Of a DNA stretch of 32,471 nt, positions 18,900-26,195 are shown piece after piece. Location of the stretch: positions 1 to 32,471 of the forward strand of contig CAMCNQ010000005.1 in the NCBI GenBank assembly GCA_945875955.1. The letters are read 5' to 3'. Every line of letters starts with the position of its first letter. Positions within the stretch are counted from its first letter, which is position 1. Both the position numbers and the translations under genes were made by a program. Origin of the DNA: Limnohabitans sp. Rim8 (GTDB taxonomy: Bacteria > Pseudomonadota > Gammaproteobacteria > Burkholderiales > Burkholderiaceae_C). Under the pieces are notes generated by a model. That model was not told where the DNA came from, ran no database searches, and worked only from the letters and a program-made list of their open reading frames with translations.

Positions 18900-19114
18900 G
18901 GCCCTCTTGGGGGCCGTGCGGCGGCACGGGTCTTGGCATGTCCTGCTGCCAAAAAAGCGCCCCCATGTGCAGACCGTAAGGTCTGCCAAACAACCGCACC
19001 GTGCAGAGGTGCGAGAAAAAGGAAGCAAAAAAATCGTCTGAAACCCGCTTAGAAAAAGCATGGCGGTCGATGGGCACAGTGGAGGACAAGACTGGCATCC
19101 CTCTGCCGGGATGC
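18900..19114. other. Hairpin-rich non-coding intergenic region
   Basis: Inverted repeats: GGCCC-GGGCC 18900-18915; CCGTGC-GGCG-GCACGG 18914-18929; TTGGCA-N8-TGCCAA 18933-18952; GCAGACC-GTAA-GGTCTGC 18969-18986; GCATCCC-N6-GGGATGC 19095-19114. Confidence 0.5.
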
Positions 19115-19251
19115 GCTATCGGCTCGGGTAAGAGCGAGATGGGCATAAGTCGCCAATGGCGTGACGAACTGTAACACGTCCGCGATTGAGCAAGATCTAA
19201 GTACCGTCACTTGCCCCCAACGGGTCATCCTTCTACTCAAGCGAAGTTTTT

Positions 19252-20145
19252 CTATGCGCCTTGTTTTTTGAGTGCTTGGCTGATCGTTTGACCCAGTCTT
19301 TGCGCGTACTGCTTCATCCATTGTTCAATGGCTTTCCCAAAATCGCGGAACAGTGCTTGGCCTGATGGCGAAATGGCCTGCGCCAACATTTGTTGCAACT
19401 CCACTGTGGTCAAGTCTTTGCGCACATGGGCCGTGTGTGCCAAGGCCAATTGGGCCATTTGGCTGCGCACAACAAAACGCTGCGCCTCCACATGGTCTTG
19501 CAATTCGCGAAACGTCGGCTTGCCCGGCTGCTCTGGCATGGCCGAGACCATGGCCCACTCCATGGCCAAGGCCTGGGCCATGCTCATGGCAACTGCACGG
19601 TCCAAAAACTGGGTGACATCGACCATCGATTGGACAAGCGCCAAACGCGCGGAATCTGTGGCCAATTCAGTCATGATTTTGGGCGCGTTCTCAAAAACAA
19701 ATGCCGTGGTTTGAACACTGTTACCCTCAATGTCAGCCAAGGCCACTTTTTGGCCCAAGGGCGTTTTGTAAAACACGGTCCAGGCTTGCAAATGCTCAGA
19801 GCCCAGACTTTTGAGCAGCAAGGCCAAAGCCTGGGGTTCGAGCTGCTTGAGGTCATAGACCTCACGGCCAGAGCGCAAAACCAATTTGGCCAATTCAGGC
19901 GGCATGCCCTGCGCTTGGGCCTGCTGCAAACCCAACTCGAGTTGTTCTGGCATTTGACGCAAAGATTCAAGCAAACCCATCTGCGTCATGAGCCAACGGC
20001 CCGCTTCTTCGTCTTGCTTGACCGCTGCCTCTGGCCTGTCCGAGATGGGCTGGGCCTGCGCTGCAGCAGTCACGCCCGAAAGACTGAGCCCCAACAAGCA
20101 AACCCAAACATAGCCTTGACTTGAACCTTGAACTCTTTTTTTCAT
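19252..20145 (-). CDS. Secreted DUF2059-like protein
   Basis: MKKRVQGSSQGYVWVCLLGLSLSGVTAAAQAQ signal peptide; helical body with LVQSMVDVTQFLDRAVAMSMAQAL and TVFYKTPLGQKVALADIE, DUF2059-like. SD GGGAG before ATG at 20145. Confidence 0.6.
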   Translation of the reverse strand: MKKRVQGSSQGYVWVCLLGLSLSGVTAAAQAQPISDRPEAAVKQDEEAGRWLMTQMGLLESLRQMPEQLELGLQQAQAQGMPPELAKLVLRSGREVYDLKQLEPQALALLLKSLGSEHLQAWTVFYKTPLGQKVALADIEGNSVQTTAFVFENAPKIMTELATDSARLALVQSMVDVTQFLDRAVAMSMAQALAMEWAMVSAMPEQPGKPTFRELQDHVEAQRFVVRSQMAQLALAHTAHVRKDLTTVELQQMLAQAISPSGQALFRDFGKAIEQWMKQYAQRLGQTISQALKKQGA

Positions 20146-20190
20146 GTTGACTCCCTTCCTTTTAAATGATCTGTCATGGGAACAAACCAC

Positions 20191-20877
20191 TCAGTTGAAC
20201 TGCCTTTGATGGGCAAGCATTTGCAAGGCCCTATCCGTTTGTCGCTCTGGTGTTTTAGTGAAAAAAATATCCGTCTGCTTGGCTTTGGCTTGCATGGGCA
20301 AAACTGCCAAAAACTTTCCGGTTAAATCTGCGTTTTCTGAGTCTTGACGCGTTTGCCACATGGCCAAAAATTGTTGTCGGCTGTAAGTCCTGTTACCCAG
20401 ACTGGGATCTGCCAGCCACACGGTGTCTTGGTTGATGCCGCGCAGGACAGAAAAATGGTCATTCTTTCGATGCTTGACGTAGACAATGACTGGCATTTTC
20501 AAACGTGTGAGCTGGTCCCAACTGGCCGCAAAGCCTTGCGCCCTGAATCCAAACTGAGGCAAGGCCTTGGCCATGTCATCAAAGCTGGCTCTTCCGTCGC
20601 CTTTGTCCATGGCCATGAGAAGAGCTTCCTCGGTCAAATTTTGACCATAAAAATGGTTCAACAAGGTGGCCAACGAAGCGGCACCGCATGAGAAGTCAAG
20701 GTCTTGTTTGACGACTTGCGCATCTCGCAAAGTTTTCCAATTTTTGACTGGCACTTGGAACACACCGCTGCGCGTGTTGACCATCGCAGTCGACATTTGA
20801 GCTTGAACGCCATGGGCAACGCCCAGGCTCAAAACTCCCAAACAAAGCCAAATCCTCAAAGCTTGTCGCCTCATCAT
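20191..20877 (-). CDS. Exported C39-family cysteine peptidase (double-glycine-type peptidase domain, no ABC transporter)
   Basis: Signal peptide ...LGVAHGVQAQ; C39 motifs VVKQDLDFSCGAASLATLLNHFYG (Cys), NDHFSVLRGI (His), VWLADPSLGNRTYS (Asp). Confidence 0.9.
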   Translation of the reverse strand: MMRRQALRIWLCLGVLSLGVAHGVQAQMSTAMVNTRSGVFQVPVKNWKTLRDAQVVKQDLDFSCGAASLATLLNHFYGQNLTEEALLMAMDKGDGRASFDDMAKALPQFGFRAQGFAASWDQLTRLKMPVIVYVKHRKNDHFSVLRGINQDTVWLADPSLGNRTYSRQQFLAMWQTRQDSENADLTGKFLAVLPMQAKAKQTDIFFTKTPERQTDRALQMLAHQRQFN

Positions 20878-21302
20878 GTTTGGCCCTCATCACTCGAGTT
20901 AATGTGCTTTTTTCGGTCGTACCAAATACAAGCCAACAAACCCACCCCACAACCAGAAAAAAGCAATGCCATGAAATAGGCCCACTCCAAAGAGTTGAAG
21001 GCCCAAATCGCTACTTTTGGAAAAAGCAACGAGCTGGTGGCAAATAACAATCCCAAAATGAACAAGCCCAATCCGGCACGACGAAATCGTCGTTTTTCCG
21101 AAGTGGACTTGCCCGCCATCCACTGCGCGATCTCAGGCAATACCAAATCCAAAAGATCGAATGGAAAGGCGATTTGAAACCTCAGTTCATTTTCTTTTCT
21201 GATCCGCTTTGACAAAGTCTCAGCAACATTAGAAAAATAAAAAAATGGGTTGAAATATCTTGAGGTTACAAGCCCACTCAAGATAACCAGTCTATGAATC
21301 AA
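20874..21302 (-). CDS. Hypothetical membrane protein with two predicted TM segments
   Basis: TTG start at 21302 with SD-like GAAGGA; stop overlaps C39 start. Hydrophobic stretches AGLGLFILGLLFATSSLLF and WAYFMALLFSGCGVGLLACIWY. Confidence 0.6.
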   Translation of the reverse strand: MIHRLVILSGLVTSRYFNPFFYFSNVAETLSKRIRKENELRFQIAFPFDLLDLVLPEIAQWMAGKSTSEKRRFRRAGLGLFILGLLFATSSLLFPKVAIWAFNSLEWAYFMALLFSGCGVGLLACIWYDRKKHINSSDEGQT

Positions 21303-21586
21303 TACAATCCTTCAGATATAACCTTACCATTGCGGTCAATGATCACATTATGATTGATCTTAATATTTTTTCCATCACCTATTTCTCCGATTATTCTTAT
21401 ATTCCCAGTTTTATTATCATCCAGTGCAAAAATTATTTCTCCTTGAAAAAATTCGGAACTTCCAAAACTACCATTTTCAAAAAAAACCGGATCAGATTCA
21501 TTTGTTTTTTGTATTAACATTGTATATGGGTTTAATTTATAAAAATCAATTTTTTCTTTTAAAAATTTAATCAGTATATCTTTCAT
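21299..21586 (-). CDS. AT-rich small orphan protein
   Basis: MKDILIKFLKEKIDFYKLNPYTMLIQKTNESDPVFFENGSFGSSEFFQGEIIFALDDNKTGN...; SD GGAGT 5' of ATG at 21586; stop overlaps next TTG start. Hand count of 21361-21420 gives 25% GC. Confidence 0.6.
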   Translation of the reverse strand: MKDILIKFLKEKIDFYKLNPYTMLIQKTNESDPVFFENGSFGSSEFFQGEIIFALDDNKTGNIRIIGEIGDGKNIKINHNVIIDRNGKVISEGLY

Positions 21587-21642
21587 ATTGACTCCAAAAA
21601 CCTGTGGCGTGGAGGAAAATCCCCCACACACGGATGCGAAAA

Positions 21643-22053
21643 TTACGGACGGAAGAACGGGCTATTCGGCAAAGGAATTCTGAATGCGCCACCGCTTCCG
21701 CTAACCCCTGGTCTCCAATAATTCATTTGCAAATGTGGCAGCCGACCAAGTGAACCAAATGCATGGTGCGCAGAATGATGCGCAATTCGACCAGCAACAA
21801 CGCGGCCAAACGTGAAAGCAATTGGTGCAAACCAAAGTACAGCCCCCTCAGTCTCATTCATCTCCTGCCCAGACAGCGCAGCTAACTGCATCGATGGCCC
21901 GGATTGCTCGAACATCGAGTGGATGTCCTCCTGACTGAAAGTCACCGCAGGCTTGGCTTGCAAACTCTGCGGTTGGTCCTCATTGGCATGCGCCTGTACC
22001 GCCATCAGGCTGGCTGCCGCCAGCGCCAGTGCGGCATGTTTGAACTTACTCAT
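21643..22053 (-). CDS. Small exported precursor with Sec signal peptide plus embedded double-glycine-type leader
   Basis: MSKFKHAALALAAASLMAVQAHA|NEDQPQSLQAKPAVTFSQEDIHSMFEQSGPSMQLAALSGQEMNETEGA|VLWFAPIAFTFGRVVAGRIAHHSAHHAFG...; SD GAGGAG before ATG at 22053. Start corrected from 22227. Confidence 0.75.
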   Translation of the reverse strand: MSKFKHAALALAAASLMAVQAHANEDQPQSLQAKPAVTFSQEDIHSMFEQSGPSMQLAALSGQEMNETEGAVLWFAPIAFTFGRVVAGRIAHHSAHHAFGSLGRLPHLQMNYWRPGVSGSGGAFRIPLPNSPFFRP

Positions 22054-22087
22054 AATAGACTCCTCATTTCGTAAATCACAACAACAA

Positions 22088-22202
22088 GCCTCGAAACAGA
22101 CTCCCGAGGCACCTCTGGCATCGCAGCCCCATTGCTGTGCTGCCAGCTTCATTGGCGGTGTGTCAGCACCACCAATCCCTGTCGGGCGGCACTTGCCGCC
22201 CG
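22088..22202. other. Cluster of inverted repeats between the OMP and precursor genes
   Basis: GCCTCG-CGAGGC (22088-22110); ATTGGCGGTG-N6-CACCACCAAT (22151-22176); CGGGCGGCA-CT-TGCCGCCCG (22183-22202). Confidence 0.6.
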
Positions 22203-22210
22203 CTTTTTTT
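22183..22210 (+). terminator. Rho-independent terminator-like hairpin oriented on the + strand
   Basis: CGGGCGGCACTTGCCGCCCGC followed by TTTTTTT (22204-22210); U-tract polarity is for + strand transcripts although flanking genes are on -. Confidence 0.6.
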
Positions 22211-23081
22211 AAAATGTGTACAACCAATTCATTCTCAATTCAGCACCCGCTTGGCCTGATGCATTGAGCTTGAAAGTGGTGTTGAGGGTGTTGCCCTTGT
22301 CAAAGCCATAGCCCACACCCAAAATCAAATCACTCCCTGTTCGGGCGAAACCTTGGGCTTGGCCGTCAATTCGTTCGGCTGTGCGGCGTGTCCATTGAAC
22401 GCCGGTGGAAAACGAGACGCGGTCGTTGACGGCAAAGGACACCGAGGGGTTGAGCAGGAGCAAGTTGCCGGGCTTAACAGTTTGTGCGCCGTCTTGTCGA
22501 TTTTGGCTGAAACGGTAAGCTCCGGTGAACGAAAAAACCACGGGATCAATGGCTTTGTAGGCCGTTACACCCAACATGGTGGTTTTAAAACTGGCGCTCG
22601 TGCTGCTGTGCTTTTCACGCAAAGCCAATTCGGCGAACCCCAGCACAGCAGGTGTTTCGTCGTCTTTTTTGAATTGGTAGTTAACCCCCGCCCATGCGTC
22701 GGCAAAACCCGAGTCACTGCTTTCGGCGAGTCCACCCGCACCGCTGATGCGCTGCCGGGAATGGGTTCCACTCAGGCGCGCATAAATTTCGGCCTTGCTG
22801 GTGAGGCCGTAACGCAGGCCCAGCGTTGCCACAATGGTGTCGCTGTTGCCCGTGCTTTCTCCGACCAGCGAGGGCAAGGTGACGAAAGATGTGGCTCCCG
22901 TTTGTACCGTGATGGGTTCGCCTGCAAACACCCCTTGGCGATTTACATTGGCATAGGCCACCGACAAGTCCAATTTGAACTTGCCCTTGTCGGTGATCAG
23001 GTCCTCCACGGTCAAAGGCAAATCCGCCCGAGCGGGCAGCACCACCGATAAGAACAGGCAAGCGACCAAGAGGCGTGACAT
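22209..23081 (-). CDS. Outer-membrane beta-barrel / transporter-like protein
   Basis: Signal peptide MSRLLVACLFLSVVLPARA; alternating amphipathic strands with C-terminal aromatic ...AELRMNWLYTF, typical of outer-membrane barrels (Phenol_MetA_deg/transporter-like). Confidence 0.75.
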   Translation of the reverse strand: MSRLLVACLFLSVVLPARADLPLTVEDLITDKGKFKLDLSVAYANVNRQGVFAGEPITVQTGATSFVTLPSLVGESTGNSDTIVATLGLRYGLTSKAEIYARLSGTHSRQRISGAGGLAESSDSGFADAWAGVNYQFKKDDETPAVLGFAELALREKHSSTSASFKTTMLGVTAYKAIDPVVFSFTGAYRFSQNRQDGAQTVKPGNLLLLNPSVSFAVNDRVSFSTGVQWTRRTAERIDGQAQGFARTGSDLILGVGYGFDKGNTLNTTFKLNASGQAGAELRMNWLYTF

Positions 23082-23119
23082 AAGGAAAGAGGCATTTAGT
23101 TAAAAAATTTGATATTGAA

Positions 23120-23148
23120 ACTATAAGCACCCCCCCCCGCGATGTCTA
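23120..23148 (-). promoter_or_regulatory. Candidate sigma70 promoter with G9 homopolymer in the 17-bp spacer
   Basis: Minus strand: TAGACA (23148-23143) - TCGC GGGGGGGGG TGCT (17 nt) - TATAGT (23125-23120), upstream of ATG at 23081. Confidence 0.65.
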
Positions 23149-23151
23149 TCA

Positions 23152-23176
23152 AAACCCCTAAAAAAAGGGGTTTTTC
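23152..23176 (-). terminator. Rho-independent terminator, possibly bidirectional
   Basis: AAAACCCCTAAAAAAAGGGGTTTTT; stem CCCC/GGGG extended by A/T on both sides; lies just downstream of the DUF2905 gene stop (23205). Confidence 0.65.
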
Positions 23177-23204
23177 AGGACCAAGAATGAAACTCAAGCG
23201 CTTT

Positions 23205-23399
23205 TCACAACCAATGCGCAATGCCCGCAGCCACCATGCTCAGCAACAAGGTGCTGGTGATGGGTATAAAAAATTCGCGGCCGAACAGGCGAAACCGAAA
23301 GTCACCGGGCAGGCGGCCGATGCCGATTTTTTCAAGCCATTTTTGCAAGCCGCTGAAAATGATCAGGGCCAAAAACACCACGATGAGCCAGCGCAACAT
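23205..23399 (-). CDS. DUF2905 small membrane protein
   Basis: MLRWLIVVFLALIIFSGLQKWLEKIGIGRLPGDFRFRLFGREFFIPITSTLLLSMVAAGIAHWL; typical GRLPGDFRF motif. Confidence 0.9.
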   Translation of the reverse strand: MLRWLIVVFLALIIFSGLQKWLEKIGIGRLPGDFRFRLFGREFFIPITSTLLLSMVAAGIAHWL

Positions 23400-23418
23400 A
23401 GCTTGCCTTGTCAGCCGT

Positions 23419-24606
23419 TTAAAGGCGATGTGACCGGTCGCCCTGAGCAAAGCCCTGGGCCGACCAATCTGCGTGGGTGGCGAAACCCAGCACTTTGAAC
23501 AGTTCGCCCATTTCGTGCTCATGGACCAATCGCTGGGCCACGCTGCGCTCGGCCAAGCTGGCTTGGGCCATGCGCTCGGCCAAGCCCAAATTAAGCAAAA
23601 ACCAGGCTTGGCTGGTGTAACCCAGCACATGCAGCCCCGCGTTTTGCCCAGCCAATGCCACCCCGGTGAAGTTGACATGGGCCGTGATGTCTTTTTGGCC
23701 CAAAGCGACCAACGGGTCCGCATCGGCTTGGTGGCGTTGGTGGCACATGACGGTGCCCATGTGGCGCTGCGGGTGGAAATACTCGGCCTCGGGAAAGCCG
23801 TAATCCAGAAAAAAAGCGGCCCCTCCCCGCCCGGCTTTCAGGCGCTCGGCCAGGCTGGCCACGAAGGCCTCGGCCTGGGGGTGGATCTCGGTCAGGTAAT
23901 CGTGCTCGCCCTCGATCTCTACAGGCGGGCGCAGCCCGCTCAAGCGGTCATGCCATGCAAAGCCCTCGCCTTGGGCCTGCAACGCGCTGACCACCCCGCG
24001 TTCGTGCCAGACGCCCTGCGTGCGCTGCAAAAGCTGAACCGGCATGGCGTCCAGCACTTCGTTGCCGACCACCACGCCGTCCATGGCCTCGGGCCAGGCG
24101 TCCAGCCAGCGCACTTGGCCCGCGTATTGCAGCAAGGTGTCGGCCTGACGGGCGCGCAAAGTGCCCGACAAATCGATGATGGTGTAGCGGCTGACGGCAT
24201 CACCCAAGCTGTCCAGCAACTGCAGCGCCAAGGCCCCGGTGCCCGCACCAAACTCCCAGACTTCGTCCGTGCCTGTGGCCTCCAGCGCCTGTTTCACCTG
24301 CACGGCCAAGGTTTGCCCAAACAGGGGCGACATGCCCGGTGCGGTCACAAAATCGCTGCCCGAAGACGGCATGGCCCCAAACTTTTGCAGCGCGTTGGCG
24401 TAGTAACCCAGGCCCGGCTCGTAAAGCGCCATGGCCATGAAACGGTCAAAACCGATCCAGCCACCGCCTTGTGCAATGGCTTGATGGATGCGTTGGGTCA
24501 ATTCGGAGGAAAGTGGAAAATCAGGGCTCACACTTTGATTATCCCCGGGCGATGGCTTTTGACTTGCACAGCCCATGAGCCAGCGTTCAACGGGATCAGG
24601 GGCCAT
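23419..24606 (-). CDS. Class I SAM-dependent methyltransferase (NDUFAF7/DUF185-like); start uncertain
   Basis: GGWIGFDRFMAMALYEPGLGYYANALQKFGAMPSSGSDFVTAPGMSPLFGQTLAVQ...WEFGAGTGALALQLLDSL. A GTG at 24531 is an alternative start. Confidence 0.9.
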   Translation of the reverse strand: MAPDPVERWLMGCASQKPSPGDNQSVSPDFPLSSELTQRIHQAIAQGGGWIGFDRFMAMALYEPGLGYYANALQKFGAMPSSGSDFVTAPGMSPLFGQTLAVQVKQALEATGTDEVWEFGAGTGALALQLLDSLGDAVSRYTIIDLSGTLRARQADTLLQYAGQVRWLDAWPEAMDGVVVGNEVLDAMPVQLLQRTQGVWHERGVVSALQAQGEGFAWHDRLSGLRPPVEIEGEHDYLTEIHPQAEAFVASLAERLKAGRGGAAFFLDYGFPEAEYFHPQRHMGTVMCHQRHQADADPLVALGQKDITAHVNFTGVALAGQNAGLHVLGYTSQAWFLLNLGLAERMAQASLAERSVAQRLVHEHEMGELFKVLGFATHADWSAQGFAQGDRSHRL

Positions 24607-24647
24607 CGCCGATAATTGCGTCTTTCCATTTCTCTTGCGGCATCACT

Positions 24648-25430
24648 TTGAAACACGTTCTGATCACTGGCGGCGCATTGCGTCTGGGCGCGACCCTGTG
24701 CCATGCCTTCGCGCAAGCGGGCTGGCAAGTGTGGTGCCACTACCAGCGTTCAGCGGTTGCCGCCTTGGCCCTTCAGGCGTCGCTGCAGGCCACAGGCGCC
24801 ACCGTGCGACTGGTGCAAGCCGACCTGGCGCAAAGTGCCGACGTCGAACGCATGATGGCCCACATCACGCAAACCACTGGGCCTCTCGACTGTTTGGTGA
24901 ACAACGCCTCGCTGTTTGAGCCCGATGAAGGCACCGACATGGACTTGCCCGGTGCCCGCCTGCAGCTGGAAGTGAACCTGATCGCGCCGATGGCCCTCGC
25001 TTCATTGATGGCCAAACAAGCCGCGCCCCAGGCCGCACCCGGTCAGCGCAGCGTGGTCCACATCTTGGACCAGAAGGTGTTCAACCTGAACCCGGATTAT
25101 TTTTCGTACACCGTCTCCAAACTCGCACTGGAGCGTGCTGTGGCTTTGCAGGCGCAAGCTTTGGCCCCGTTGCGGGTGTGTGGCGTGGCCCCAGGTTTGA
25201 TGTTTTTGAGCGGCCCACAAACCCAAGAAAACTTTGACCGCAACAGCCGCGTGAACCTGCTGCGCGAGCCGATCGACCCGGCTCAAGTGGCCGCCACTTG
25301 CCTGTTTTTGGCGCAAAACCCCTGCATCACTGGCACCACCGTGTGTGTGGACAACGGTCAGCACCTGATCCCCCTGGCGCGTGATGTGATGTTTTTGGCC
25401 GACAGCCAGGACAGGAAAGCCGCCCCATGA
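24648..25430 (+). CDS. SDR-family oxidoreductase, pteridine reductase (FolM-like)
   Basis: MKHVLITGGALRLGATLCHAFAQAGWQVWCHYQRS...VNNASLFEPDEG...YTVSKLALERAVALQAQ; immediately upstream of two FolB-like genes. Confidence 0.8.
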   Translation: MKHVLITGGALRLGATLCHAFAQAGWQVWCHYQRSAVAALALQASLQATGATVRLVQADLAQSADVERMMAHITQTTGPLDCLVNNASLFEPDEGTDMDLPGARLQLEVNLIAPMALASLMAKQAAPQAAPGQRSVVHILDQKVFNLNPDYFSYTVSKLALERAVALQAQALAPLRVCGVAPGLMFLSGPQTQENFDRNSRVNLLREPIDPAQVAATCLFLAQNPCITGTTVCVDNGQHLIPLARDVMFLADSQDRKAAP

Positions 25431-25822
25431 GCGACGTCCTCGACAACTTGGCACTCCATTGCCGCCGCCTTTTTTTACGCAACCACAACGTGGACGTGCG
25501 CATTGGCGCGCACGACTTTGAAAAGCTGGGCCCTCAGCGCATCGTCTTCAACGTCGAGCTGTTTGTGCCCTACAGCGCGTCCACCCCCTCGCAAGACGAT
25601 TTGGCCGAGGTGGTGGACTACGACTTCATCCGCGAGGTGATTGCCCGGCGCATCGCCCTTGGCCATATCGTGCTGCAAGAAACCTTGTGCGACGATTTGA
25701 TGCGCGAACTGATCGCCCACCCGCAAGTGCAGGCGGTGCGCCTGTCCAGCTGCAAACCCGATGTGTACCCGGACTGCGAAGCGGTTGGGGTTGAAATTTT
25801 CCAAATCAAACCCGCCACATGA
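25427..25822 (+). CDS. Dihydroneopterin aldolase-like protein (FolB/FolX family), copy 1
   Basis: LFLRNHNVDVRIGAHDFEKLGPQRIVFNVELFVPY...VVDYDFIREVI...ETLCDDLMRELIAHPQVQAVRLSSCKPDVYPDCEAVGVEI. Confidence 0.8.
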   Translation: MSDVLDNLALHCRRLFLRNHNVDVRIGAHDFEKLGPQRIVFNVELFVPYSASTPSQDDLAEVVDYDFIREVIARRIALGHIVLQETLCDDLMRELIAHPQVQAVRLSSCKPDVYPDCEAVGVEIFQIKPAT

Positions 25823-26190
25823 AAACCCCTGCCGGACACCAAACCCTGGAGCTGACCGGTTTGCGCTTTGACGCGAATTTGGGCATCCTGGAGCACGAAA
25901 AAACAGACCCGCAGCCGATCCAGGTCGACGCCGAGTTGAATTTGGGCACGCAGCCCCTTCTGCCCAGCGACGATGACATCTTGCATGTGCTGGATTACCG
26001 CAAGGTGCGCAAGATCATCATCGATGAATGCACCGCCGAGCACATCAACCTGCTGGAAACGCTGATTGGCAAAGTCTCGAACCGCCTGATGCAATTGCCC
26101 GGGGTGCTGGGCGTGCGCGTCAAGATTGCCAAACTTGAAATTTTTGAAGACTGCGAAGTGGCCATTCGCATGGAAACCGGACAGTGGTGA
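25819..26190 (+). CDS. Dihydroneopterin aldolase-like protein (FolB family), copy 2
   Basis: [33 protein letters not shown]...[16 protein letters not shown]...[41 protein letters not shown]. Confidence 0.8.
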   Translation: MKTPAGHQTLELTGLRFDANLGILEHEKTDPQPIQVDAELNLGTQPLLPSDDDILHVLDYRKVRKIIIDECTAEHINLLETLIGKVSNRLMQLPGVLGVRVKIAKLEIFEDCEVAIRMETGQW

Positions 26191-26195
26191 ACCTC

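Noticed and set aside
19049-19321. Minus ORF (90 aa) downstream of the DUF2059 gene
   Set aside because: Overlaps the DUF2059 3' end and the hairpin-rich region; no recognisable motif.
22054-22227. N-terminal extension MVVHILKKAGG... of the precursor ORF (Cys-rich)
   Set aside because: Lies over the stem-loop region; the internal ATG at 22053 has a strong GAGGAG SD and begins a canonical signal peptide.
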